Assembly: GCF_003149455.1 (NCBI RefSeq)
Contig: NZ_QFFK01000001.1
Span: forward strand, 687,935-751,934
DNA length: 64,000 nucleotides
Source: Chitinophaga deserti
GTDB taxonomy: Bacteria; Bacteroidota; Bacteroidia; Chitinophagales; Chitinophagaceae
Reading direction: 5' to 3'
Part shown: positions 1-7,851 of the stretch, in pieces
Position numbering within the stretch: position 1 is the first letter of the stretch
Layout: each line of letters begins with the position of its first letter
Notes under the pieces: generated by a model
The model's input: the letters and a program-made list of their open reading frames with translations, nothing else
Databases searched by the model: none
Told to the model about the DNA's origin: nothing
Program-made: the position numbers and the translations under genes

Positions 1-371
1 ACAAGCAGCCCGACATGCAGCAGCAGCTGGAAGAAGAACTCCGCGGAGCCAACTTCTTTGATGCCGGCCAGTTCCCAACGGCGAAGTTCGAAGTAACGGA
101 GGTGACGCCTTACCACCCTGCTGCCAGCGACCAGTCTGTGATCCTGAAAGACGCGACCCATATGATACGCGGTAACCTGACCATGAAAAACGCCACCAAG
201 AACATAACTTTCCCCGCCAAGATCGTTTACGAGAAAGGGAAAGTGAGAGCGGCGGCCAATTTCAACATCGACCGTACACAGTGGGGGATGACTTACCGGG
301 CAGATAAATCGCTGCAGGACAAGTTGATCAATTCCGTCGTCAATATTCAGTTTGAACTGATTACCAAATGA
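1..371 (+). CDS. YceI-family protein, 3' part only
   Basis: The gene is cut by the left edge: the frame is open from base 3 and the first Met (base 15) is internal. YceI proteins are small secreted or periplasmic lipocalin-like barrels that bind isoprenoid-type or other amphiphilic ligands. Seen here: the FFDAGQFPTAKFEVT stretch, an internal IRGNLTMKN turn and the closing FNIDRTQWGMTY segment, all typical of the second half of the YceI barrel. About 120 residues remain of a usual 170-200. It ends in a stop at 369-371, directly followed by a terminator, so it is the last gene of its transcript. The ligand cannot be inferred. Confidence 0.85.
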   Translation, partial: KQPDMQQQLEEELRGANFFDAGQFPTAKFEVTEVTPYHPAASDQSVILKDATHMIRGNLTMKNATKNITFPAKIVYEKGKVRAAANFNIDRTQWGMTYRADKSLQDKLINSVVNIQFELITK

Positions 372-376
372 TAAAG

Positions 377-405
377 AGGCCCGGTTTTACGCCGGGCCTT
401 TCATT
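377..405 (+). terminator. Rho-independent terminator after YceI gene
   Basis: An 8-bp GC-rich stem (AGGCCCGG / CCGGGCCT) with a TTTTACG loop is followed by a T-rich stretch, starting six bases after the stop codon. Confidence 0.85.
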
Positions 406-475
406 TTCCGGGGAAAATTCGGTAAATTGAATGAGCCCAAAGTGCTTTATATGCCCATTCATCCAATCATTCATC

Positions 476-2257
476 ATGCACCACCCCAACCGCCTTTTTG
501 ACGTACTGTCGCACCAGCTCCGGCATTTCCCCAAGCAGGATATGCTGGCCGCCAAAGAAGAAGGCGTATGGAAGAAATACGCCACGGCAGATGTTGCCAC
601 CCTCACCGCCCGGTTTGCCGCCGGCTTCCTGGAAATGGGTGTAGGCGGAAAGCCCCCTGCACCTGAAATCCAGCATAAGATCGCCATCATCAGTGCCAAC
701 AGGCCCGAATGGATACTTACCGACCTTGCCTGCCAACAGGCCGGGGCCGTTCTCGTACCTATCTACCCCACCATCAGCGCCACCGAGCTTTTGTTTATCC
801 TCAACGATTCAGAAGCCCGTGTCCTGTTTGTGGATGATGCTGAGATGTATGAAAAAGTAAAATCCATCAGGGATCAGCTCCCTCACCTCTCCGACATCTT
901 TTCTTTCAACCGCATACCCGGCGTCCGCCACTGGATGGATGTGCCCGCTGCTGCCACTCCACAATCAGAAGCCCGGCTCCCGGAAGTGTCAGCAGCCATA
1001 ACACCTGATACGCTGGTAACTATCATTTACACCTCCGGTACTACCGGAACGCCCAAAGGAGTGATGCTCACGCACGGTAATATCATGAGCAATGTGGAAG
1101 GCTGCCTTCCCATCCTCCCTGTAGATGAACATGCCCGCGCCCTCAGCTTCCTGCCCCTGAACCATATTTTTGAGCGGATGGTGACCTATGTCTATTTCAC
1201 TGCGGGTGTATCTGTCTATTACGCGGAAAGTCTGGATGCCATAGCCGATAATCTCAGGGAGGTGCAGCCCGGCATATTCACCACCGTACCCCGGGTATTG
1301 GAAAAGCTGTTTGAGAAGATCATGGCGCGTGGCCATGCCCTAACCGGCATCCAGCGGGCGATATTCTTCTGGGCGCTGCGCGTGGGACAGCAATATGAAA
1401 TCAACAAAAACCAGGGCCCATGGTACCGGATGGAGCTGGCATTGGCCAACAGGCTTGTGTTTGGCAAATGGAGGGAAGCACTGGGTGGAAAGATCCGCTG
1501 TATCGTTACTGGTGCCGCCGCCTGCCAGATACGGCTGCTAAAGCTCTTCACAGCTGCTGGCCTTCCCGTACTGGAAGGCTACGGCCTCACAGAAACCTCC
1601 CCTGTGATCAGTGTAAACGGCAAAGAGCCGAAAGACCGCATGTTCGGCACCGTAGGTCCAGTTATATCAAATGTGGAAGTAAAGCTGGCAGACGATGGGG
1701 AGATCCTCGTAAAAGGCCCAAGCATTACCTCCGGCTACTACAAGCGCCCCGACCTTACCGCTGAGGCTTTCAAAGACGGATGGTTCCATACGGGCGACAT
1801 TGGAGTGATCCTGCTGCAACGTTTCCTTAAAATCACAGACCGCAAGAAGGAGCTTTTCAAGACCTCAGGCGGGAAATTCGTGGCCCCACAGCCAATAGAG
1901 AATAAGTTCAAGGAATCGCCATTAATAGAGCAGATTATGGTGGTAGGGGCCGACCGGAAGTTCACCGGTGCCCTTATAGTACCCAATTTTGAGAACCTGA
2001 GAGCCTGGGCCAGAGATCACCAGGTGGAGTTCCCTTCCAACGACTCTGCACTGAAAGATCCTAAGATCAAGGCCCTCTATAAAGAGGCGGTAAACAAATA
2101 CAACCAGTACTTCAACCATATTGAGCAGGTAAAGAAATTTGAGCTGATGCCCCGGGAATGGACGATAGACGGCGGGGAGATGACCCCCACACTGAAACTC
2201 AAGCGCCGTGTTATACAGGAAAAGTACCGGGATTCCATAGAACGCCTCTATGCCTGA
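476..2257 (+). CDS. Long-chain fatty acid-CoA ligase (AMP-forming)
   Basis: Adenylate-forming enzyme that activates fatty acids to acyl-CoA for beta-oxidation or lipid synthesis, FadD15/long-chain synthetase type. The ATP-binding signature YTSGTTGTPKG is at about residues 185-195, the GYGLTETSP motif at about 368-376, and the WFHTGDIG and RKKELFKTSGGK motifs follow, the last holding the catalytic Lys region. Length of 593 residues is normal. The frame is open to an ATG at 431, but that adds 15 residues unlike the family; Met at 476 (MHHPNRLFDVL) fits the usual N-terminus and is preferred. It is cytoplasmic and possibly peripheral to the membrane. It stands alone between the YceI gene and a tRNA gene. 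Chain-length preference is unknown. Confidence 0.9.
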   Translation: MHHPNRLFDVLSHQLRHFPKQDMLAAKEEGVWKKYATADVATLTARFAAGFLEMGVGGKPPAPEIQHKIAIISANRPEWILTDLACQQAGAVLVPIYPTISATELLFILNDSEARVLFVDDAEMYEKVKSIRDQLPHLSDIFSFNRIPGVRHWMDVPAAATPQSEARLPEVSAAITPDTLVTIIYTSGTTGTPKGVMLTHGNIMSNVEGCLPILPVDEHARALSFLPLNHIFERMVTYVYFTAGVSVYYAESLDAIADNLREVQPGIFTTVPRVLEKLFEKIMARGHALTGIQRAIFFWALRVGQQYEINKNQGPWYRMELALANRLVFGKWREALGGKIRCIVTGAAACQIRLLKLFTAAGLPVLEGYGLTETSPVISVNGKEPKDRMFGTVGPVISNVEVKLADDGEILVKGPSITSGYYKRPDLTAEAFKDGWFHTGDIGVILLQRFLKITDRKKELFKTSGGKFVAPQPIENKFKESPLIEQIMVVGADRKFTGALIVPNFENLRAWARDHQVEFPSNDSALKDPKIKALYKEAVNKYNQYFNHIEQVKKFELMPREWTIDGGEMTPTLKLKRRVIQEKYRDSIERLYA

Positions 2258-2286
2258 TTTTTTTAAGGAAATTTGCCAAAATCGTT

Positions 2287-2294
2287 TATTTTTG
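2287..2294 (+). promoter_or_regulatory. Bacteroidota -7 box, likely for tRNA-Arg
   Basis: TATTTTTG matches the Bacteroidota -7 consensus TAnnTTTG and lies about 28 bases before the mature tRNA. No TTG was found at the proper -33 spacing, so only the -7 element is supported. Confidence 0.4.
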
Positions 2295-2321
2295 CCCTCC
2301 CGTTACCCTCAGGGTAGTGCC

Positions 2322-2393
2322 GGCCCGGTAGTTCAATGGATAGAATAGAAGTTTCCTAAACTTTAGATACAAGTTCGATTCTTGTCCGGGCTA
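2322..2393 (+). tRNA. tRNA-Arg (anticodon CCU)
   Basis: A 72-base cloverleaf can be folded by eye. The acceptor stem GGCCCGG pairs with CCGGGCT (first pair G-U), with discriminator A. The anticodon stem GAAGT/ACTTT encloses the loop TTCCTAA, giving anticodon CCT, which reads AGG. The T arm is ACAAG-TTCGATT-CTTGT. The CCA end is not encoded. A terminator follows within ten bases. Confidence 0.96.
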
Positions 2394-2400
2394 CAAAACA

Positions 2401-2429
2401 AAAAAGGTGTTCTCACGAACACCTTTTTT
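2401..2429 (+). terminator. Terminator after tRNA-Arg
   Basis: A 12-bp stem (AAAAAGGTGTTC / GAACACCTTTTT) with a TCAC tetraloop and T-run follows the tRNA. The A-run on the other side makes it symmetrical. Confidence 0.9.
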
Positions 2430-2540
2430 GTTTAAAATGAGTTTGAGCCGACATGATAATATGATCTACCTTTGTTGAACCTCCATCCCATCCACATCTT
2501 CCATAATCCTCATATTTCTTAATTGTTAAAACCAAATTCA

Positions 2541-3272
2541 ATGTACCAGTTAAGATTTATTTGTTTGCTCGTTTATGCATCTGCGGCGTTATGCCTGGCA
2601 TCTTGTGGAGAAGGTCGTAAAAAAGCCGACACCACAACAGACACTGATAGCAATTCTGCTTATGTTACGCCTGCAGTAAACACAACCACCACCGCCCCGC
2701 AAAGTATGATGCTGGTTACCCACAAAGTGGCCAACTTTGCAAAATGGAAGATCTCCTATGATGGGCATGATTCCCTACGACTGGCCAACCAAATACACAG
2801 TTATATTATTGGCCGCGGATTAAACGATTCAAACATGGTATTTGTAGCGGTGAAAGTTGATGACATCGCCAAAGCCAAAACGTTTGCCAAAGACCCCAGC
2901 CTGAAAAAGGCAATGCAAAAAGGAGGCGTCACTGGCACCCCTTCTTTTAGTCTTGTTACGGTCACTTTCAGAGATACCGGCGCTGTTGATACAGATATAC
3001 GGGCGAGGGCAACATTTCAGGTCAAAGATTGGGATACCTGGCTAAAAGCGTTTGAAGAAGGCAATCAGCACAGGCTGGATAATGGCATTTCGGTAAGAGC
3101 GTACGGCCATGATGTGGACGATAATAAAAAAGTAATAGTGGTGACAGCCATAAAAGATACTGCAAAAGCCAGCGCCTATTGGAAATCAGATATGCTTAAA
3201 AACAGAATGGCAGCTTCCGGCGTGATTGGCGAGCCTGAAAGGTTTGTTTATCGGTTAACACACCGGTACTGA
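2541..3272 (+). CDS. Lipoprotein with two tandem ferredoxin-like (ABM-like) domains
   Basis: Predicted lipoprotein of 243 residues. The signal peptide ends in the lipobox LASC at about residues 18-21, which favours Met 2541 over the in-frame ATG at 2523. After a Thr/Asp-rich linker come two homologous units of about 85 residues. They start THKVANFAKWK and RATFQVKDWDTWL, and both close with a K..M...GV.G.P segment followed by a beta strand. This layout resembles dimeric alpha/beta-barrel domains of the antibiotic-monooxygenase type, here duplicated in one chain. No catalytic residue is evident and the function is unknown. The gene is monocistronic: a strong terminator follows and a terminator precedes it. 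Confidence 0.7.
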   Translation: MYQLRFICLLVYASAALCLASCGEGRKKADTTTDTDSNSAYVTPAVNTTTTAPQSMMLVTHKVANFAKWKISYDGHDSLRLANQIHSYIIGRGLNDSNMVFVAVKVDDIAKAKTFAKDPSLKKAMQKGGVTGTPSFSLVTVTFRDTGAVDTDIRARATFQVKDWDTWLKAFEEGNQHRLDNGISVRAYGHDVDDNKKVIVVTAIKDTAKASAYWKSDMLKNRMAASGVIGEPERFVYRLTHRY

Positions 3273-3318
3273 AAACACTTTGAGCATAAAACTGCCTTCT
3301 TTAAGGCAAAAGGCATTG

Positions 3319-3358
3319 TAGTGAAGGCGCCTGGTAAAACCTGCGCCTTCACTATTTT
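3319..3358 (+). terminator. Terminator after the two-domain lipoprotein
   Basis: A perfect 12-bp inverted repeat (TAGTGAAGGCGC / GCGCCTTCACTA) with a 12-base loop is followed by TTTT. Confidence 0.85.
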
Positions 3359-3378
3359 GATTTCCGTATATTTATTTC

Positions 3379-4365
3379 ATGGAACAAACACCTAAAGAAA
3401 CCCTACAACCTATGGCCTCCAAAAATCGCACATGGATAGCAGTAAGTGTGATCACTATTGTTTCCTGGCTAATCACGGCAGTAATTTTTTATCAGCTCGA
3501 AGATTATGGATTTGTACTATTTCTTGTGCTCCCTTTCTTTATGGGCTTCGGCACAGTATCATTATACGGTTATAGAAATCCAAATAAAATAAGCTACAGT
3601 TTGTCGTGGAAGCTGGGCATCATTACGCTTTTAGCATACGCAGCAGGACTGTTATTTTTTGCCATGGAGGGCCTGATCTGTATTGCAATGGCTACCCCGC
3701 TTGGATTACCGCTGATATGGATGGGAAGCACCCTTGGATACTGGATGGTCAATAAGCAACCCGGCAAAACCCCTACTTTAATGATCATCCTGGCGGGCAG
3801 TATTCCGCTCATTTCATTTATTGAAAAAGATACGCCTCCGGAATTGAATGCAGTAGTTACATCCATTGAAATCGCGGCAGACCCGCAAACTGTATGGAAA
3901 AACGTTATTGAGTTCCCTCAGCTCGATGAGCCCACGGAGTTCCTTTTCAAAACAGGCATTGCTTACCCGATCAATGCGAAAATAGAAGGTGAAGGGGTTG
4001 GCGCCATCAGGCATTGTAACTTTACGACGGGAAGCTTTGTAGAGCCTGTTACTGTATGGAACCCGCCACATCTGCTGAAATTTGATGTACTGGAACAACC
4101 CGCTCCTATGAAAGAGCTGAGCTTCTGGGATGTGGATGCCCCACACTTACATGATTACTTCGTGTCCAAACAAGGCCAGTTTAAATTGACCGCTTTGCCT
4201 AATGGGCATACCTTGCTCGAAGGCACAACCTGGTATTATCATAATATCCGCCCGGCCTTTTACTGGAGACCGTGGAGTAACTACATTATCCACGAGATTC
4301 ACGGTAGAGTATTGCGGCATATTAAAACGAATGCCGAGAAAGGAAAATCACAGCCCGCCAACTAA
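3379..4365 (+). CDS. Membrane protein with C-terminal SRPBCC-like domain
   Basis: A 328-residue protein. The first about 150 residues hold four or five hydrophobic helices (starting TWIAVSVITIVSWLITAVIF), then comes a soluble domain of about 165 residues beginning VVTSIEIAADPQTVWKNVIEFP. That opening, a strand followed by the AxxxVWxxVxxFP helix, and the later strand LLEGTTWYYHNIRPAFYW, fit the START/SRPBCC (polyketide-cyclase-like) fold that binds hydrophobic ligands. Met 3379 is the first start; Met 3412 is an alternative. It ends 21 bases before the Roco-TIR gene on the same strand, so the two may share a transcript. The role is unknown. Confidence 0.65.
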   Translation: MEQTPKETLQPMASKNRTWIAVSVITIVSWLITAVIFYQLEDYGFVLFLVLPFFMGFGTVSLYGYRNPNKISYSLSWKLGIITLLAYAAGLLFFAMEGLICIAMATPLGLPLIWMGSTLGYWMVNKQPGKTPTLMIILAGSIPLISFIEKDTPPELNAVVTSIEIAADPQTVWKNVIEFPQLDEPTEFLFKTGIAYPINAKIEGEGVGAIRHCNFTTGSFVEPVTVWNPPHLLKFDVLEQPAPMKELSFWDVDAPHLHDYFVSKQGQFKLTALPNGHTLLEGTTWYYHNIRPAFYWRPWSNYIIHEIHGRVLRHIKTNAEKGKSQPAN

Positions 4366-4386
4366 ACCAGCAAATCCAGACATTTT

Positions 4387-7300
4387 ATGGTGAAAAAGCC
4401 TAAAATTATACTAGATATTGAAAAGTATCTGGGTATCAGCCTTAATTACTTCCCAACTACAGACGATACTTCAAGAATTGCTAATTACCCCAATTCTTTT
4501 TCGCTAAACGGCATCAGGAAAATTACAATGTTGAGCCTGGCTGACTGTGAAGTACCAGTTAAGCTATTGGCTCCATTTACTGACTTACAGGTCCTTATGC
4601 TTCGCAATTGCAGCCTGACAAACGTCTCATTCTTATCCCGTTTTCATGATCTGACATTCCTCGACCTTGGTAGAAACAACATTGAGGATATCTCTTCATT
4701 ACGAAACCTGATACATCTCAAATATGTAAGCATAGCAAATAACCGGGTTTTTGATCTGAGCCCTTTATACAACCAATGTAAAGAAATCAATCTGGCACGA
4801 ATCAATTCTGTAGGCAATCCACTCAGATTCCCGCCATCCAATGTAGCCAGAAGGGGGCGGGAGGAAATTGTAAAATGGATCGATGAATCTTTACAACCTG
4901 CCCGCGACAAAATATTAAAATGCCGACAAAATAAAGATACCCGGATAGACCTGGGCAACCTTAGTATTACAGACTTATCTCTCCTGCCGGAACTTTTTGA
5001 ATGCAGCCATCTTAAAGAACTTATCCTAAGCAATGAATGGGGAGTACACCGTCACTCAGGGGTGATCGAGAAACTACACAGCAACAACAACGGAATACGC
5101 AACAACATCTTTCATATCCCGCCTGAAATAGTGAAACTGGAAAACCTTGAAGCATTGAATATTGGTGGAGATTGGGCGGCAGGAGACGGACATGTAAACA
5201 GAGGACGCCTCAATACGATAGAACCATTCCTCAAACTATATAAATTAAAGTATCTAAATATCAGCAACAATAGAATTAAAGGGATACTCAATATTAACTC
5301 GCTGACTAAACTGGAAGAATTTATTGCAAATAATAACTTCATCACGCATGTCAGATCTCACTTTCACCTCAAATCACTTAGGCATCTCAACCTTAGTAAC
5401 AACCTGCTGAAAAACGCAGACTTCCTCATAAAAACGCCCAATGCAGAAACCATCGATCTGCATTCAAATAAAATAAGTAACCTGTATAACATCCGGGAAC
5501 TGGTGATTAAAAAAACCATATCTGATTCAAAGTGGCGCCTCAATACAATAAACATTGCCAACAACCCTTTGGATGTACCCAATATGCAGGTTATCGGACA
5601 GGGCATGGCGTTTGTAAAAAGCTTCTTCCAGCAATATGAAGTGGAACAATCCGTAAGGATACCCCTCTTTAAAAATGATGACATTAAAATAATCTTAGTT
5701 GGAAACAGCGATGCAGGTAAAACATCTCTCGCAGAAAGACTGATCACCGGCAAATGGAACGACAAATTACCTTCCACTCACTGGATGGAGATAAAACACT
5801 GGCACCCCAAACGCAATAACCGGACTTACAATATCCGGATATTTGACTTTGGTGGACAGGAGTATTACCACGACACCCATTATTTATTCTTCAGTAGTCA
5901 AACCGCTTATGTATTGCTGTGGAATCATCAAACCAACAATTATGATGAACGTGAAATTCAGCAGCTGCAGAAAGATCAGACTAAAACGAATGTATCTATC
6001 CAGGGGTTCCCTATTCCTTATTGGATGGAATCCATTGCTTATCATAGTCAACGAAAACTTACAGAAGATGACATTATCTTATTCAGGTCACTTAATACAA
6101 AAGGCACTTTAATTAAAAGTATAATGCTTGAAAGGGAAGATGCGGATCCTGTTGATATAAATATGGAAGAACTTCACATTTCGTTTCCGACGAAAAACCT
6201 GTTGAGGGTATTACAACCGCCAAACATTCTTATCACCCAGAGTAAAGTAGCAACTGCGGCAGATACGTTTTTCCTCGATCAACTCCAGTTGAATACCGAA
6301 TACCCCAATATCTTCGATTTTGCCAACATCTCTGTTAAAACAGGGCGGGGAATGGACCATTTCCAGAATTTACTTTTCGAAATGATCGACAATATGCCCA
6401 TTGCCACCAGGGAATGTCTGGGTACTTGGGGGGCCATTAAACTAGCTATTGAAAATGGCGTGGAAGATAGCAAGCGCGAAATGTCCCTCAAAGATTTCAG
6501 GCTCTATTGCAATCAAATTATTTCCGAAATACCTGCAGTAATCAACGCTGGGAAATTAGATACAAGCAACCTCTACTTCAGCATAGCCCATACCGAAAGC
6601 TATGCCCGATACCTCAACGACATCGGCCTCATCCTCTACTTCCCCGACAACGAACATCTCAAAGACAAAGTTTTCCTGCGGCAGAATGATGTCCTGAAAA
6701 AGATATACGACATCCTCGAAGGTCTCCATGGTCTCAACGGGCAATTCGATCAGGATCACATCCTGAAAGCCCTGCAAAAGAAAAAGTTCGACGAAGAATG
6801 CACCACCATCATCGAACTCATGAAGCATTTCAAGATCGCCTTTCCTCACCCGTCGCAGGAAGGCTCCTTCATCGCTCCACTATATCTCCCGGCACAACCC
6901 TCCAAAAGCATCAGCATCTTCCTGGACGACGGCCACCAGCCTTCCTACAGGTTCCTGTTCCAGGGATTCATCCATAAACACATCATCCTGGAGTTCTTCC
7001 ACCTCTATGGCCGGCAAGCCCTCCGCGATGAACACGGACAACAATACTACTACTGGAAAAACGGCATTGTGATTAAAGACGAACTGACGCAGGGCATCGT
7101 AATGGTCCGTTTCATCAATGCCACCGCCACAGCTAAAGCATTCATCGATGTGTACTCACTGGGCAAGAACGGAGACAAATCCCTGCTCAAAAAGATCACC
7201 GGCGAACTGGAACGCCTCACCTTCGACATGAACGTCAAAAAAGCAGTTACCACCAATGGCACCGATTTCGTGCCGGTGGATGTAATTCATGCCGCAGAGG

Positions 7301-7818
7301 ATTCCAACCAGTGGATCTTCCATTACAACGATCAATACTTCGATCTGAAACTCTTTCGCGCCCATCTCAAAAACGAACTCAAAATGAAAAAGATATTCAT
7401 CTCCTATTCCAAAGCCGATGCCCATTACTTACAACAATTCGAAAACCACCTCAGCGCCCTGAAGCGCAATGGCAGCATCAGCACCTGGAACTGCCGGCAA
7501 CTACTACCCGGCGAAAAGTGGGATGGCAAAATCAAAAAGGAACTGGAAGAAGCCGATATCATCATCTTCCTCGTCAGCTCCGACTTCCTCGCCACCGATT
7601 ACATCTGGGATATCGAGATCAAATACGCCATTGATAAAGAAAACACAAACCCTGATGCCGTGAAAGTAGTCCCCATCATTATCCGCAGCTGCGTATGGGA
7701 AGACACTCCGCTTTCCGCCTACAACACCGCACCTAAGAAAGCCCAGGTTATCACCTTATCCAATAACATCGATGAAGCCTTCACAGAGGCTGTGAAAGAC
7801 TTAAAAAAGATATTGTAA
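4387..7818 (+). CDS. LRR-Roc-COR-TIR protein (bacterial Roco with TIR effector)
   Basis: A 1143-residue multidomain protein. Residues about 40-170 and 205-420 are leucine-rich repeats (for example LEALNIGG, LKYLNISNNRI, LRHLNLSNN). A Ras-like Roc GTPase follows: P-loop GNSDAGKT at 439-446, DFGGQ switch at 487-491, and a degenerate G4 motif TQSK at about 617-620. A COR-like region spans about 690-870. The C-terminus, from residue 1000, is a TIR domain opening KKIFISYSKAD; E1077 in WDIEIKYA sits where NAD-cleaving TIR domains carry their catalytic Glu. Known biology: LRRs sense, Roc-COR switches by nucleotide-dependent dimerisation, and many bacterial TIRs deplete NAD or make signal nucleotides. 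That this is an immune or cell-death sensor is inference. Codon usage changes sharply near base 6565. There is no signal peptide. Confidence 0.85.
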   Translation: MVKKPKIILDIEKYLGISLNYFPTTDDTSRIANYPNSFSLNGIRKITMLSLADCEVPVKLLAPFTDLQVLMLRNCSLTNVSFLSRFHDLTFLDLGRNNIEDISSLRNLIHLKYVSIANNRVFDLSPLYNQCKEINLARINSVGNPLRFPPSNVARRGREEIVKWIDESLQPARDKILKCRQNKDTRIDLGNLSITDLSLLPELFECSHLKELILSNEWGVHRHSGVIEKLHSNNNGIRNNIFHIPPEIVKLENLEALNIGGDWAAGDGHVNRGRLNTIEPFLKLYKLKYLNISNNRIKGILNINSLTKLEEFIANNNFITHVRSHFHLKSLRHLNLSNNLLKNADFLIKTPNAETIDLHSNKISNLYNIRELVIKKTISDSKWRLNTINIANNPLDVPNMQVIGQGMAFVKSFFQQYEVEQSVRIPLFKNDDIKIILVGNSDAGKTSLAERLITGKWNDKLPSTHWMEIKHWHPKRNNRTYNIRIFDFGGQEYYHDTHYLFFSSQTAYVLLWNHQTNNYDEREIQQLQKDQTKTNVSIQGFPIPYWMESIAYHSQRKLTEDDIILFRSLNTKGTLIKSIMLEREDADPVDINMEELHISFPTKNLLRVLQPPNILITQSKVATAADTFFLDQLQLNTEYPNIFDFANISVKTGRGMDHFQNLLFEMIDNMPIATRECLGTWGAIKLAIENGVEDSKREMSLKDFRLYCNQIISEIPAVINAGKLDTSNLYFSIAHTESYARYLNDIGLILYFPDNEHLKDKVFLRQNDVLKKIYDILEGLHGLNGQFDQDHILKALQKKKFDEECTTIIELMKHFKIAFPHPSQEGSFIAPLYLPAQPSKSISIFLDDGHQPSYRFLFQGFIHKHIILEFFHLYGRQALRDEHGQQYYYWKNGIVIKDELTQGIVMVRFINATATAKAFIDVYSLGKNGDKSLLKKITGELERLTFDMNVKKAVTTNGTDFVPVDVIHAAEDSNQWIFHYNDQYFDLKLFRAHLKNELKMKKIFISYSKADAHYLQQFENHLSALKRNGSISTWNCRQLLPGEKWDGKIKKELEEADIIIFLVSSDFLATDYIWDIEIKYAIDKENTNPDAVKVVPIIIRSCVWEDTPLSAYNTAPKKAQVITLSNNIDEAFTEAVKDLKKIL

Positions 7819-7822
7819 TTGA

Positions 7823-7848
7823 AAAAGGCACCTCACCAGGTGCCTTTT
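7823..7848. terminator. Bidirectional terminator between convergent genes
   Basis: An 11-bp stem (AAAAGGCACCT / AGGTGCCTTTT) with a CACC tetraloop has A-run and T-run on opposite sides. It lies between the stop of the Roco-TIR gene and the stop of the opposing metalloprotease gene. Confidence 0.88.
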
Positions 7849-7851
7849 CTT

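Noticed and set aside
2272..2294. Full -33/-7 promoter for tRNA-Arg
   Set aside because: TTTG at 2272-2275 is only 11 bases from the -7 box, while about 19-20 are needed. Only the -7 element is kept.
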